Source: Curtobacterium sp. MCBA15_009 (GTDB lineage Bacteria; Actinomycetota; Actinomycetes; Actinomycetales; Microbacteriaceae). Taken from it: a stretch of 64,000 bases of DNA. The stretch is from the NCBI RefSeq assembly GCF_001864895.1, contig NZ_MJGO01000023.1, positions 381,411 through 445,410 of the forward strand. The letters are read 5' to 3'. Of the stretch, positions 1 through 8,411 are shown one piece after another. The position numbers and the translations under genes are program-made. Each line of letters opens with the position of its first letter. Position 1 is the first letter of the stretch. The notes beneath the pieces are model-generated. The model ran no database searches, had not been told where the DNA came from, and worked only from the letters and a program-made list of their open reading frames with translations.

Positions 1-200
1 GTTCCGGTTCCGGTTCCGGTACTGATTCCGGGTCCGGGTCCGATCCGGTTCCGGTCCGGTTCCGGTTCCGGTTCTGATTCCGGGTCCGGGTCCGGGTCCG
101 GGTCCGATCCGGGTCCGGTCCGGTTCCGGTTCTGATTCCGGGTCCGGGTCCGGGTTCGATCCGGGTCCGGTCCGTTTCCGCTTCCGGGTCCGGTTTCGGA
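1..200. repeat. Degenerate GC-rich tandem repeat
   Basis: Short units of the type ggttcc and gggtcc are arranged in larger imperfect blocks. The anchor ctgattccgggtccgggtc recurs at 22, 74 and 132, so block lengths are about 52 and 58 bp. These are not multiples of three, so no reading frame keeps a constant translated repeat, and the frames that begin Ser-Gly-Ser-Asp end in stops. I read it as non-coding, possibly the edge of a longer repeat tract to the left of the window. Confidence 0.7.
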
Positions 201-609
201 GGAGACCCGGAGGAAGCAGCGGTGGGTGATCGGCGACGGCGGTCAACGGTGCCGCGGGATGGGACGCGGGCGGGGCGGCGTGTCCGGCGCCGGCATTTGA
301 CGGTTCCGGTTCCCGACCTCCGCGGTTCGCGAACCGGGACCGTCACGCGTAGGTGGATGCATGCGCTCCCATCGGCGCGGAGACAAGGACCGCCGCGGGA
401 AGGCAGGGACCTCGGTGGGGCGCGGAGGGAGGACACGGCCCGCGCCGGGATGACGGGAACCGCGACCGGAAGACAGAGACCACGGCGGGAAGACGGGAAC
501 CGCGCCCGTCACCCGAGGTCCGTCACCGCGACCGAGGATCGCGGTCGGAGACCGGTCTCGCGACGAGTGCGACGCCGTTCCCGGACGTGCCCGGGCAGCG
601 CTCCCGCGG
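201..609. other. Gene-free stretch downstream of the FecCD operon
   Basis: No frame here gives a plausible protein: the open frames are Arg/Pro-rich shadows. The stretch lies 3' of the permease operon. A 7-bp stem (accgcga / tcgcggt) at 525-545 with a 7-nt loop could end transcription from that operon, but it has no T tract. The ATPase gene that normally accompanies such permeases is not found here. Confidence 0.5.
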
Positions 610-1608
610 TCAGCGCGACCGGACGAGCAGCCAGAGCAGGTACGGGGCACCGACGACCCCGGTGACGACGCCGACGGGCAGCGCGTTGCCCGGGATCGCG
701 AACTGTGCCACGAGGTCGCTGCCCAGGGTGACGACGGCGCCCACCGCGGCGACGGCTCCGAGGGCGACGCGGCCTCCGCCGACCAGGCGTCGGGCGATCG
801 GGGCGGCCATGAGGGCGACGAAGGACACCGGCCCGGCGGTCGCGACGGCGGCGGCGGTGAGGCACACCGCGGTGAGCAGGAGCAGCACCTTCGCGCGGTC
901 CGGCCGGAGTCCGAGGGCCGCGGCGACCTCGTCCCCGAGGCTCAGCACGGTCAGCCGCGGAGACTGCACGAGCGCGAGCACCATGAGCACCACGAAGGCG
1001 ACGCCGAGCACGCCGACCAGAGTGCGGTCCACGGCGTTGAGGCTGCCGGACAGCCAGAGCAGCGCGGTGCCCGCCTGGGTCACCGTGCCGCTCGTCAGCA
1101 TCCATCCCGTGATGCTCAGGCAGATGGCTGCCACCCCGATCCCGACGAGCACGACCCGGTTGCCCGTGATGCCCCGACGCCAGGCGAGCCCGGCGATGAC
1201 GAGCGACACCACGACGGCGCCGGCGAGCACGACGGAGAACAGCGTGCCGCCGGAGGCGCCGAACAGGACGATCGCGGTGATGCCCGCGGCGCTCGCCCCC
1301 GAGGTGATGCCGATGACGTCCGGGCTCGCGATCGGGTTGCGCACAACGCTCTGCACGATGCCGCCGGCGACGCCGAGGCTCGCACCGACGAGCACGGCTG
1401 CGAGGACCCGGGGCCCGCGCAGCTGCCCGATGACGAAGTCCGAGATGCGGTCGCCGTGGCCGACGAGGGCGCCGACGACCTGGGCGGGTGTGAGCGGGAT
1501 GGAGCCGACGCCCAGCCCGACGAGGACCAGGGTGACGAGGACGACGAGGACGGCCGCGAGCACGACGAACTCGCGGCGCAGCCCCACCGGGCGACGGCCG
1601 GCCCTCAC
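610..1608 (-). CDS. FecCD-family iron-siderophore ABC permease, second subunit
   Basis: A 332-aa polytopic protein of the FecCD/BtuC permease family, the inner-membrane channel of ferric-siderophore ABC importers. Family landmarks are GVAGGIVQSVVRNPIASPDV near the N-terminal third and the ATPase-contact loop LSLGDEVAAALGLRPDRAK in the second half. The chosen GTG at 1608 overlaps the TGA of the upstream permease (GTGA), implying translational coupling and a heterodimeric channel. Longer in-frame extensions upstream are Arg-rich and not family-like. Iron control is likely through the iron box ahead of the first gene. No ATPase or binding protein gene lies in the window, so the partners must be encoded elsewhere or to the left. 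Confidence 0.93.
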   Translation of the reverse strand: MRAGRRPVGLRREFVVLAAVLVVLVTLVLVGLGVGSIPLTPAQVVGALVGHGDRISDFVIGQLRGPRVLAAVLVGASLGVAGGIVQSVVRNPIASPDVIGITSGASAAGITAIVLFGASGGTLFSVVLAGAVVVSLVIAGLAWRRGITGNRVVLVGIGVAAICLSITGWMLTSGTVTQAGTALLWLSGSLNAVDRTLVGVLGVAFVVLMVLALVQSPRLTVLSLGDEVAAALGLRPDRAKVLLLLTAVCLTAAAVATAGPVSFVALMAAPIARRLVGGGRVALGAVAAVGAVVTLGSDLVAQFAIPGNALPVGVVTGVVGAPYLLWLLVRSR

Positions 1609-2639
1609 AGTCCTCGCACCGCCTTCGACCGGACGAGTGCGATGAAGACGGGGGCGCCGATGAGCGCGGTGACGAGACCGACCTGCAGCTCCCCCGGGTA
1701 CGCGACGACCCGGCCGACCACGTCGGCGACGAGCAGCAGCGCCGGGGCGACGAGCGCAGAGAGCAGGATCGTCCACCGGTGGTCCGGGCCGCTGAGTCGG
1801 CGGACGGCGTGCGGGACGGCGAGCCCGATGAAGGCGATCGGGCCGGCCGCGGCCACGGCGGACCCGGCGAGCAGCACGGTGACGAGGCCGCCGACGGCAC
1901 GGACGAGCACGACCCGCTGTCCGAGCGACGCGGCGAGCTCGTCGCCGAGCGCCAGGGTGTTGAGCGAGCGGCCGAGGGCGAACGCGATGCCGAGGCCGAC
2001 GAGCACCGGCACCGTGATGACGCCGGCGGTGCCGAGGTCCTTGCCCGCGAGCGCGCCGACCTGCCAGAACCGCAGTTGGTCGAGCAGGCTCTGGCTCGTC
2101 ACGAGCACCGCCGTGGTGATCGACGACAGGGCGGCGGCGACGACGGCGCCGGAGAGCGCGAGGCCCACCGGCGAGAGTCCCCGGCGGGCGAGGGACGCGA
2201 CCCCGTAGACGAGCAGGGCCGCGAGGGCGGCACCGACGAAGGCGAACGGCAGGTAGGCCGCGGTGCCGCTGACGCCGAAGACGGCGATGCCGGCGACGAC
2301 CGCGAGCGCGGCCCCGGAGTTGATGCCGAGGACGCTCGGGTCGGCGAGCGGGTTGCGGGTGACGCCCTGCATCACGGCGCCGGCGACGCCGAGGGCCGCA
2401 CCCGCGAGCAGCCCGACGACGGTCCGCGGGACACGGTTGCCGAGCACGATGAGGCCGATCTCGTCGGTCCGTCCGGGGTGCAGGACGGTGTCGAGCACCG
2501 TCGCGAGCGGGATCGGGCGGGACCCGAAGGCGATCGAGAGCGCGCACGCCACCGCGAGGACGACGACCGCCAGCACGGTCGCCCCGACGAGTCGGGGGAC
2601 AGAGCTGGGAGCGGGGGGCGCGGGCGACGGGGAACGCAT
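1605..2639 (-). CDS. FecCD-family iron-siderophore ABC permease, first subunit
   Basis: A permease of 344 aa when started at the ATG at 2639. It has about nine to ten membrane segments, the family motif GVAGAVMQGVTRNPLADPSV and the coupling loop LALGDELAASLGQRV. It pairs with the overlapping downstream permease. An earlier in-frame start at 2693 exists, but it would place the iron-box-like palindrome inside the coding region. I therefore prefer 2639, which leaves almost no leader and suggests a leaderless or near-leaderless mRNA. The substrate is probably a ferric siderophore, because the pair is of the FepD/FepG type and sits behind a DtxR-like site. The exact ligand cannot be told from permeases. 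Confidence 0.93.
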   Translation of the reverse strand: MRSPSPAPPAPSSVPRLVGATVLAVVVLAVACALSIAFGSRPIPLATVLDTVLHPGRTDEIGLIVLGNRVPRTVVGLLAGAALGVAGAVMQGVTRNPLADPSVLGINSGAALAVVAGIAVFGVSGTAAYLPFAFVGAALAALLVYGVASLARRGLSPVGLALSGAVVAAALSSITTAVLVTSQSLLDQLRFWQVGALAGKDLGTAGVITVPVLVGLGIAFALGRSLNTLALGDELAASLGQRVVLVRAVGGLVTVLLAGSAVAAAGPIAFIGLAVPHAVRRLSGPDHRWTILLSALVAPALLLVADVVGRVVAYPGELQVGLVTALIGAPVFIALVRSKAVRGL

Positions 2640-2640
2640 G

Positions 2641-2659
2641 AGAAGTAAGGCAACCCTAA
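2641..2659 (-). promoter_or_regulatory. DtxR/IdeR-like iron box
   Basis: On the minus strand the sequence reads TTAGGGTTGCCTTACTTCT. It matches about 13 of 19 positions of the DtxR/IdeR consensus TTAGGTTAGCCTAACCTAA. It abuts the ATG of the first FecCD permease. An iron-loaded DtxR-type repressor bound here would block the promoter or start region. The match is by eye and the regulator gene is not in the window. Confidence 0.65.
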
Positions 2660-2799
2660 CGCGCTCCCGACGTACGGCGACTCCCGAGGGCACGGTGAGC
2701 GATCGCAGGGCCCGTTCATAGGCTCGTCATGGGGAACGGTCCTGTACTGGTCTCCATCGACGCCCGCCCGGGCAGCCGATGGACGACCGGAGAGCACCG

Positions 2800-4317
2800 A
2801 TGAACGAGACCCCGAACCCCGCCGCCGCCGACCACGACGAGAACGGCACCGCCCGCACCGAGGCCGCGCAGCAGCAGGCGCACGGCCTCCGCTGGGACGC
2901 CCCGCACGCCGACCCGGCGACCCTCCGCTCGGCGTACGCCTTCGACGGTTCGGGCCCCTGGCTGTACGGCCCGGACGGCTCTGGCCCCTACGCCTACCGC
3001 CCCGACGGTCGCGGCCCCTTCCTGGTCGGCAGCCCGGCGCTCACCGGCTCGCAGCACGCCTGGGCGTCCTCGGCGGCCAGCGCGGACCACCCGGGCGGCT
3101 CGACGAAGCGCCCGCGGCGGCTCGGGCTGGTGATCGGCTCGGGCATCGCGGCCCTGGCGATCGTCGGCGCCGCCGGCGGCACCGCGCTCGGTCTGTCCAC
3201 GCACGGCACCACCACGACGTCGAGCCAGTCGCAGGGCACCACGACCCTGCCCGGTACCGGCAGCGGCACGGGAACCGGGAACGGGACGGGCGGCACCGGC
3301 ACCGGCACCTACGGCTTCACCGTGCCGGGGGACGGCACCGGCTCGAGCGACGGCAGCACCGGCACCGACGGCGGCACCGGCACCGGCACCCAGTCCCCCG
3401 CCACCGCCGCGTCCGCCGCGCAGAAGAAGGGCGTCGTGACGATCAACACGATCATCGGCTACGACGCCTCGTCGCAGGCTGCCGGCACCGGCATGGTGCT
3501 CAGCTCGGACGGCACCGTGCTGACGAACAACCACGTGGTCCAGGGCGCGACGAGCATCACCGTCACCGACGAGACCACGGGCAAGGAGTACCAGGCCGAC
3601 GTCGTCGGCACCGACGCCACGCACGACGTCGCCGTCCTCAAGCTCGAGGGCGCCTCGGGCCTGTCGGCCGTCACGCTCGACGACGACGGCGAGCCGGCCA
3701 CCGGCGACACCGTGACCGACGTCGGCAACGCGGAGGGCACCGGTGACCTCGTGGCCGCCGAGGGCACCGTCACCGCGACCGACCAGGACATCCAGGTGCA
3801 GAGCGAGTCCGGCTCCGGCACCGAGTCGCTGACCGGCATGATCGAGATCGCCGCGGACATCGTGTCCGGCGACTCGGGCGGCCCGGTCCTGGACAGCGAG
3901 GGCGAGGTCGTCGGCATGGCGACCGCAGCCTCGTCCGGGTCGGCCGACGTCACCGGCTTCGCCATCCCGATCACCACCGCGAAGACCATCGCCGAGAAGA
4001 TCCTGGCGGGCGAGTCCTCGAGCACGATCACCATCGGGCTGCCGGCGTTCCTCGGGGTGCAGGTGAGCGACGCGTCGGGCACCACGGGCGGTGTCGCCGT
4101 CGCGGGCACGGTCGAGGGTTCCGGCGCCGCGCACGCCGGCCTGACCGAGGGCGACACGATCACGAGCGTCGACGGCACCGCGGTGACGAGCGCGGACCAG
4201 CTCACCCGGATCGTGCAGTCCCACGCGGTCGGCGACCGGGTGAGCGTCGACTACACCGACGGCACCGGCGCCGCGAAGACCGTCACGGTCACCCTGACCG
4301 CCGGTCCTGCCGCCTAG
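2800..4317 (+). CDS. Membrane-tethered HtrA/DegP-like serine protease with PDZ domain
   Basis: A 505-aa trypsin-fold protease of the S1C type. The cytosolic N-terminus (1-105) carries short repeats of the kind DGSGPxxY/F. One membrane segment follows at about 108-132, then a Gly/Thr-rich linker to about 200, the protease domain, and a C-terminal PDZ domain from about 410. The catalytic triad is visible: His245 in TNNHVV, Asp276 in THDVAVLKL and Ser359 in GDSGGPV. The ATG at 2800 is chosen because GGAGAG lies 7-8 nt upstream; an in-frame ATG at 2779 lacks this. The likely role is extracytoplasmic protein quality control. It stands alone, divergent from the iron permeases. Confidence 0.93.
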   Translation: MNETPNPAAADHDENGTARTEAAQQQAHGLRWDAPHADPATLRSAYAFDGSGPWLYGPDGSGPYAYRPDGRGPFLVGSPALTGSQHAWASSAASADHPGGSTKRPRRLGLVIGSGIAALAIVGAAGGTALGLSTHGTTTTSSQSQGTTTLPGTGSGTGTGNGTGGTGTGTYGFTVPGDGTGSSDGSTGTDGGTGTGTQSPATAASAAQKKGVVTINTIIGYDASSQAAGTGMVLSSDGTVLTNNHVVQGATSITVTDETTGKEYQADVVGTDATHDVAVLKLEGASGLSAVTLDDDGEPATGDTVTDVGNAEGTGDLVAAEGTVTATDQDIQVQSESGSGTESLTGMIEIAADIVSGDSGGPVLDSEGEVVGMATAASSGSADVTGFAIPITTAKTIAEKILAGESSSTITIGLPAFLGVQVSDASGTTGGVAVAGTVEGSGAAHAGLTEGDTITSVDGTAVTSADQLTRIVQSHAVGDRVSVDYTDGTGAAKTVTVTLTAGPAA

Positions 4318-4322
4318 TCCGC

Positions 4323-5480
4323 TCAGCCGAGCAGCGCCCGCACCACCGAGCGGTACACGTTGGCCGGGGAGTCCGTCCCGAAGACGGTCTCCCCGGCCTC
4401 GCTGCGTCCGACGCGGGCGAAGCCCTGCCCGTCGGCGTGCACGACGGTGACGGGGTTCGGCTTGCCGGGGCGGCGCAGGAACGACACCGTCCAGGGCGCG
4501 GCCCAGAAGCGTGCGAGACGCGGGTCGGCCTCGACGAGGTCGGCCGGCAGGTCCGGCGCGTCGGCGCCGCCGGTGAGGCGGCGACCGAGCAGGTGCTCCG
4601 GCAGCGACCCCGTGCGGAACGGGAAGGTCCACGCCGGGCCGATGCCGAGCCTCCCGGCCATCAGTGCGACCAGCCGGTCCGGCGGGACGGCGGCGACCAC
4701 CGCGCCCGTCTCGTCCGTCCCGTCGACGACGGTCTGCGACCAGGCCTGGAGGCGCGTCCCGCCCCCGTCCGGCAGGTGCTGTTCCAGCGTGACCGGTTCC
4801 ACGTCGCCCGCCCAGGGCGCGAGCAGGGACTGCGTCGCGTCGGGCAGGGTGCCGAGCCGTCCGACGAGGCCGGCCTCGATGAGTTCGCGTCCGGCGGCGC
4901 TGCGCAGCAGGGTGGGGTTCCAGCGCCGGCCGGCCAGGCTCCGCAGGGTGCCGACGGCGTCCCTGCTGAGCCGGGGCCCGTCGAGGACGGGTGCCGGTGC
5001 GGCCGTCGGCAGGGATTCGAGGTCGCGCTCCGGGCGGACGGGTGTCGGCTCGGTGGCGCGGACGCTCTCGAGGACCGCGAGCACGAGGTCGTCGGTGTCG
5101 AGCAGCCGTCGGAGGGGGCGTTCGATCGTCAGGTCGACGCGGTGCCGACCGGTCACGAAGAGCAGGTGGGTGCCGGCGACGTCGCCGGCGTCGTCGGGGC
5201 GGACGTACTCGACCAGACGGGCGGGTGCCCCGACGGTCGTCCAGGGGTCGCACCCGACGAGCAGCAGCCCCTCGACCGACCCCGGCAGGCGGGCGAGCAA
5301 CCCGGTGTTCTCGTCGCCGATCGCACGGTCGCTCGGTCGGGACCGCACGGTCAGCTCGACGTCGTCACCGGTCAGGCGGAGGTCTGCGCGGGGGCTGTCC
5401 TCGCGCCGCCAGTGGTCCGGGCGGCGGAGCGTCAGCCGCGCGGTGCGGTCCTCGGTGCCGAGCGCGACGGGGACTGCCAT
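4323..5480 (-). CDS. Hypothetical protein, 385 aa
   Basis: I do not recognise this family. The protein is soluble, with no signal peptide or membrane segment. The N-terminal half (1-150) is rich in beta-type sequence and Arg. The second half contains LSRDAVGTLRSLAGRRWNPT, then a segment ending FLRRPGKPNPVTVVHADGQG and GTDSPANVYRSVVRALLG. That last stretch looks like a conserved C-terminal motif. It converges on the protease gene with a 5-bp gap and appears monocistronic. Codon choice matches its neighbours, so it is probably a real lineage gene. The ATG at 5480 is the only good start. Confidence 0.8.
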   Translation of the reverse strand: MAVPVALGTEDRTARLTLRRPDHWRREDSPRADLRLTGDDVELTVRSRPSDRAIGDENTGLLARLPGSVEGLLLVGCDPWTTVGAPARLVEYVRPDDAGDVAGTHLLFVTGRHRVDLTIERPLRRLLDTDDLVLAVLESVRATEPTPVRPERDLESLPTAAPAPVLDGPRLSRDAVGTLRSLAGRRWNPTLLRSAAGRELIEAGLVGRLGTLPDATQSLLAPWAGDVEPVTLEQHLPDGGGTRLQAWSQTVVDGTDETGAVVAAVPPDRLVALMAGRLGIGPAWTFPFRTGSLPEHLLGRRLTGGADAPDLPADLVEADPRLARFWAAPWTVSFLRRPGKPNPVTVVHADGQGFARVGRSEAGETVFGTDSPANVYRSVVRALLG

Positions 5481-5539
5481 GCCACGAGGCTACGGTGCGT
5501 CGTGCGCGCCGGGCGGTGCGGCTCGCCGGTGACGCGCGG

Positions 5540-5797
5540 TCAGCGGCGGGGCGCGCGTGCGGGCGGGGGCGGCGGGACGGGCTTCGCGGCGACGACGTCG
5601 TCGAGCCGGACCTCGACCGGGCCGCGGCGGGTGGCGATCGTCACGGTGTCGGCGGTGCGGGCGAGCAGGTCCCCGAGGGCGTCCTGTGCGCCGTCGCCGT
5701 GGTGCGCCCGGACCACGAGCCGGTCCCCGACCGCGGCGTCGTGCAGCACCCCGAGCGCGCGGGCCCGGGCGATCGCTGCCTGTTCGTCCGCGCGCAC
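5540..5797 (-). CDS. Stand-alone SH3-like domain protein (Rv0428c N-terminal type)
   Basis: An 85-aa protein: a helical start (RADEQAAIARARALGVL), a small beta-barrel with GDRLVVRAHHGDGAQDALGD, then VTIATRRGPVEVRLDDVVAAKPVPP, and a Pro/Arg tail. The phrase TRRGPVxVxxxDVVAAKxVPP is, as I recall, the signature of the SH3-like domain at the N-terminus of Rv0428c-type GNAT acetyltransferases. Here no acetyltransferase follows. The GTG at 5797 is the only start that does not run into the divergent S4 gene. Function is unknown; a binding or regulatory role is inference. Confidence 0.7.
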   Translation of the reverse strand: MRADEQAAIARARALGVLHDAAVGDRLVVRAHHGDGAQDALGDLLARTADTVTIATRRGPVEVRLDDVVAAKPVPPPPPARAPRR

Positions 5798-5830
5798 CGT
5801 CCCAGGGTACGGGCCGCCTAGAGTGAGGGG

Positions 5831-6193
5831 ATGGCCAAGGCTCGCGTGGACAGCTGGATCTGGGCCGTCCGGATCACGAAGACCCGGTCGGCCGCGACCG
5901 CCGCGTGCAAGGCCGGCCACGTCCGGGTGAACGGGGAGCGCGCGAAGCCGGCGCAGCCGATCGGCCCCGGTGACGAGGTCCGGGTGCGGCAGAACGGCTT
6001 CGACCGGATCGTCGTCGTGACCGGCATCATCCTCAAGCGGACGAGCGCCCCCGAGGCCGCGAAGCACTTCGAGGACAGGACCCCGCCGCGGCTGTCGAAG
6101 GAGGAAGCCGGGTTCGTGCCGATGCGCGACCGCGGTGCCGGACGCCCGAGCAAGCGGGAGCGCCGCGACCTCGAGAAGCTCCGCGGCTACTGA
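5831..6193 (+). CDS. S4-domain RNA-binding protein, Hsp15 (HslR)-like
   Basis: A 120-aa protein with an N-terminal S4 domain (residues 3-65: RVDSWIWAVRITKTRSAATA, then KAGHVRVNGERAKPAQPIGPGDEVRV). A basic C-terminus follows, with DRGAGRPSKRERRDLEKL. That layout matches the Hsp15 family, which binds stalled 50S subunits carrying peptidyl-tRNA. The ATG at 5831 has gaggg just upstream. It is divergent from the SH3-like gene and convergent with the J-domain gene. Confidence 0.93.
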   Translation: MAKARVDSWIWAVRITKTRSAATAACKAGHVRVNGERAKPAQPIGPGDEVRVRQNGFDRIVVVTGIILKRTSAPEAAKHFEDRTPPRLSKEEAGFVPMRDRGAGRPSKRERRDLEKLRGY

Positions 6194-6218
6194 GCGCGCA
6201 GCGCCGACGCTCGCGTCG

Positions 6219-7166
6219 CTAGACGAACCGGACGGTCTGCTGCAGGCGGTCGCGGACCTCGAACACGTCGACCGACCCGGCGGGCGACCAGACGCCGTTG
6301 AGCACCTGGCCGAGGGCGCTCCGCCGGACGACGAGCGCGGTGGGCTTCTTCGGCGAGCCGACGAGCTGCACGTCCTCGTCGACGGCGGAGTCCGGCACGA
6401 CGAGCAGCCGCCCGGTGAAGCGCACGCGCGTCTGCTTCTGCACGGCGCGTGCGGCGCGGACGAGGTCCTTGACGGGGCGCTCCCCCGGCAGCAGGGTCTC
6501 GCCGACGACCTCGCCGTGCTCGACCTGCACCGGACCGCCCCAGTCGATCGACTCCACGGCCCAGAGCCCGCTCGGGGTCAGGACGGCGTGGTCGAGCTTG
6601 CCCTCGGCGCCGGCGTCGAGGTCGTGCCAGACCGTGACGCCGATGCCCATGTCCGCGACGATCGCGGCGGTCGCCTCCTCGGCGAGCGCCTCGCCGAGCA
6701 GCCGTCGCACGTGCCGGGGTGCCGACCGCACGAGGGCGGGGTCGTACGGGTCCTCGATCGGGTCGCCGAGTCCGACCCACTCGCGCTCCGCCTGCAGGAA
6801 CACCTCGCGCGACCGACCGCCGGGGTGTCCGTGGGAGCGGGCCCTTGGCCGTGTGTCGCGACGCGCCGCCGGGGGTGCGTAGGCGTCGCGACCGGAGTCG
6901 GGCCTCCACACCGAGCTTCCGGACGGACCGGGGCCGTCGCTGGCGGACGGGCCACGCGATCCCGCGTCGTAGGCGCGGCGGGCGGCGGGCGTGCCGATGC
7001 GTTCCCAGGCGAGCTGGACCCGGCGGAAGCGCTGCGCGTCGCCGCCGAGGTCGGGGTGGGACTCGCGTGCGGCGCGTCGGTACGCGCGGCGGAGGGCGTC
7101 GTCGTCGGCGGTCGCGGGGACGCCGAGGACTTCGTACGGTGTGGCGTCGGCCGGGCTGTCGGTCAT
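6219..7166 (-). CDS. J-domain protein fused to a NERD-like domain
   Basis: A 315-aa protein. Residues 9-68 are a J domain (YEVLGVPATADDDALRRAYR) with the HPD tripeptide at 37-39, so DnaK stimulation is expected. A disordered Gly/Ser/Arg linker (69-118) follows. Residues about 150-290 resemble NERD, a restriction-endonuclease-fold domain: EEATAAIVADMGIGVTVW, then KLDHAVLTPSGLWAVES. Asp192 and Glu205 keep the NERD pattern D-x(n)-ExK, but the lysine position (207) is Ile, so nuclease activity is doubtful. The ATG at 7166 is monocistronic. Linking chaperone recruitment to a DNA-binding fold is inference. Confidence 0.85.
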   Translation of the reverse strand: MTDSPADATPYEVLGVPATADDDALRRAYRRAARESHPDLGGDAQRFRRVQLAWERIGTPAARRAYDAGSRGPSASDGPGPSGSSVWRPDSGRDAYAPPAARRDTRPRARSHGHPGGRSREVFLQAEREWVGLGDPIEDPYDPALVRSAPRHVRRLLGEALAEEATAAIVADMGIGVTVWHDLDAGAEGKLDHAVLTPSGLWAVESIDWGGPVQVEHGEVVGETLLPGERPVKDLVRAARAVQKQTRVRFTGRLLVVPDSAVDEDVQLVGSPKKPTALVVRRSALGQVLNGVWSPAGSVDVFEVRDRLQQTVRFV

Positions 7167-7319
7167 GGCCCTGCGAGAGTACCGGAGGGTGGTTCCGAAT
7201 CCGCCGCGTGGCCGCTGGGGAGCTGCTGGGCCGGTCCGGTGGTCCCGCCGTCGAAGCGGTCGGGAGGCGCGGCGCGGGTTCTCGACGCCCGCTGCGGTCC
7301 TCTGTCGGGTCGGTTCGGG

Positions 7320-8411
7320 TCAGCGGGCGGCGGATGCGACCGGCACGCCGAGGAACGTTCCGAAGCGGGTCGCCGCCGCGTCGAGTGCACGGGTCGCAGC
7401 CGCGTCGAGCGGTGTGAAGGGCGTCACCGTGACCGAGACCCCGGCTGCGCGCTCGGTGCGGCTCCACGTGCCGACGACGCGTCCGCGCACGACGGCCATC
7501 GGCAGGAACACGCCGTTGCCGCCCGGCACCACCCGGGCGGCGTGTTCGGGGTCGAGCTGGGCGGAGCGGTCGGCGTACCCGAGCAGGTACTCGTCGAACC
7601 CCGGCAGGAGGTGTCCGGCGGGCACGCCGCCGACGGCGGGACGGTCGGCGAGGGCGAGGAGTCCGTCGCCGAGGTCCTCCACGGCGGCACCGGCGGCGGC
7701 GCGGGCGCGGCGGACGTCGCCGAGCGGCAGCTTCGTCCACGCTGCTGCGTCGGTCGCCGGCGCCGGCCCCCGTCCACGCAGGTACCCGAGGAGCACGCGG
7801 CGCAGTGCCTCGTCCCGCTCGTCGGGTGTGGTGGCGCTCGGTGCCGTGGCGGGCGGAGCCCACTCGTCGAGGAGCACCAGTCGCTGCCCGACCCGGGCGG
7901 TGGGCCCCCAGGCGACGAGGCCCTCCTGTGCGAGGTGGAGCAGCAGGTGGGAGCCGCGGCCGCCACCGGGGTCGATGCCGGCGCGCCGCCAGACGGTGGA
8001 CAGGTCGTCGCGGACCAGTCCGGGGCCGCCGGCGAGCGCCGACACCGTGACGTCGCGGGCCCGTGCGACCACTGCCGCGTCGATCCCGAGGGCGTCGGCG
8101 CGGCGGGCGGTGCTGCGCAGGGTGCGCCCGGCGGTCAGCGCGAGCAGCAGGCGCAGGTCGTCGGGGCGGACGACGTGCAGGGTGCCGCGCATCGGCCACG
8201 ACCGCACCAGTGCGCCGCGGTCGAAGGCGTCACGGACGGTGGCCAGGGTCGCGCCGTGGGTCCGCACCCCGACGGCCCACAGCGCCTGCCCGAGGTCCTG
8301 CCCCTGCACGGCGAGCATCCGCCCGACCGCGGCCTCGGGGTCGGGCGCGGTGCCGCTGATCCCCTGCGCGGCGAACCGCATCGCGCGGAGGCGCGCAGGG
8401 GTCGGCGTCAC
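7320..8411 (-). CDS. Winged-helix DNA-binding protein, AlkZ/YcaQ-like DNA glycosylase family
   Basis: A 363-aa member of the AlkZ-like family (winged-helix repeat fold), whose studied members excise alkylated or crosslinked bases. The N-terminal segment has MLAVQGQDLGQALWAVGVR, giving the catalytic QxQ pair of the AlkZ group, followed by SWPMRGTLHVV. The C-terminal part has GFDEYLLGYADRS and GVFLPMAVVRGRVVGTW, both typical. The GTG start at 8411 overlaps the TGA of the upstream kinase gene (GTGA), so the two are translated together. Whether this member is an active glycosylase is not proven by sequence. Confidence 0.88.
   Translation of the reverse strand: MTPTPARLRAMRFAAQGISGTAPDPEAAVGRMLAVQGQDLGQALWAVGVRTHGATLATVRDAFDRGALVRSWPMRGTLHVVRPDDLRLLLALTAGRTLRSTARRADALGIDAAVVARARDVTVSALAGGPGLVRDDLSTVWRRAGIDPGGGRGSHLLLHLAQEGLVAWGPTARVGQRLVLLDEWAPPATAPSATTPDERDEALRRVLLGYLRGRGPAPATDAAAWTKLPLGDVRRARAAAGAAVEDLGDGLLALADRPAVGGVPAGHLLPGFDEYLLGYADRSAQLDPEHAARVVPGGNGVFLPMAVVRGRVVGTWSRTERAAGVSVTVTPFTPLDAAATRALDAAATRFGTFLGVPVASAAR

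Noticed and set aside
1-135. C-terminus of a Ser-Gly/Asp repeat protein entering from the left
   Set aside because: Block lengths are not multiples of three, and each plus frame meets a stop at the ctga anchor.
222-665. Two overlapping open frames on opposite strands in the left gap
   Set aside because: Both are Arg/Pro/Gly-rich without regular structure or ribosome sites and overlap the permease end.
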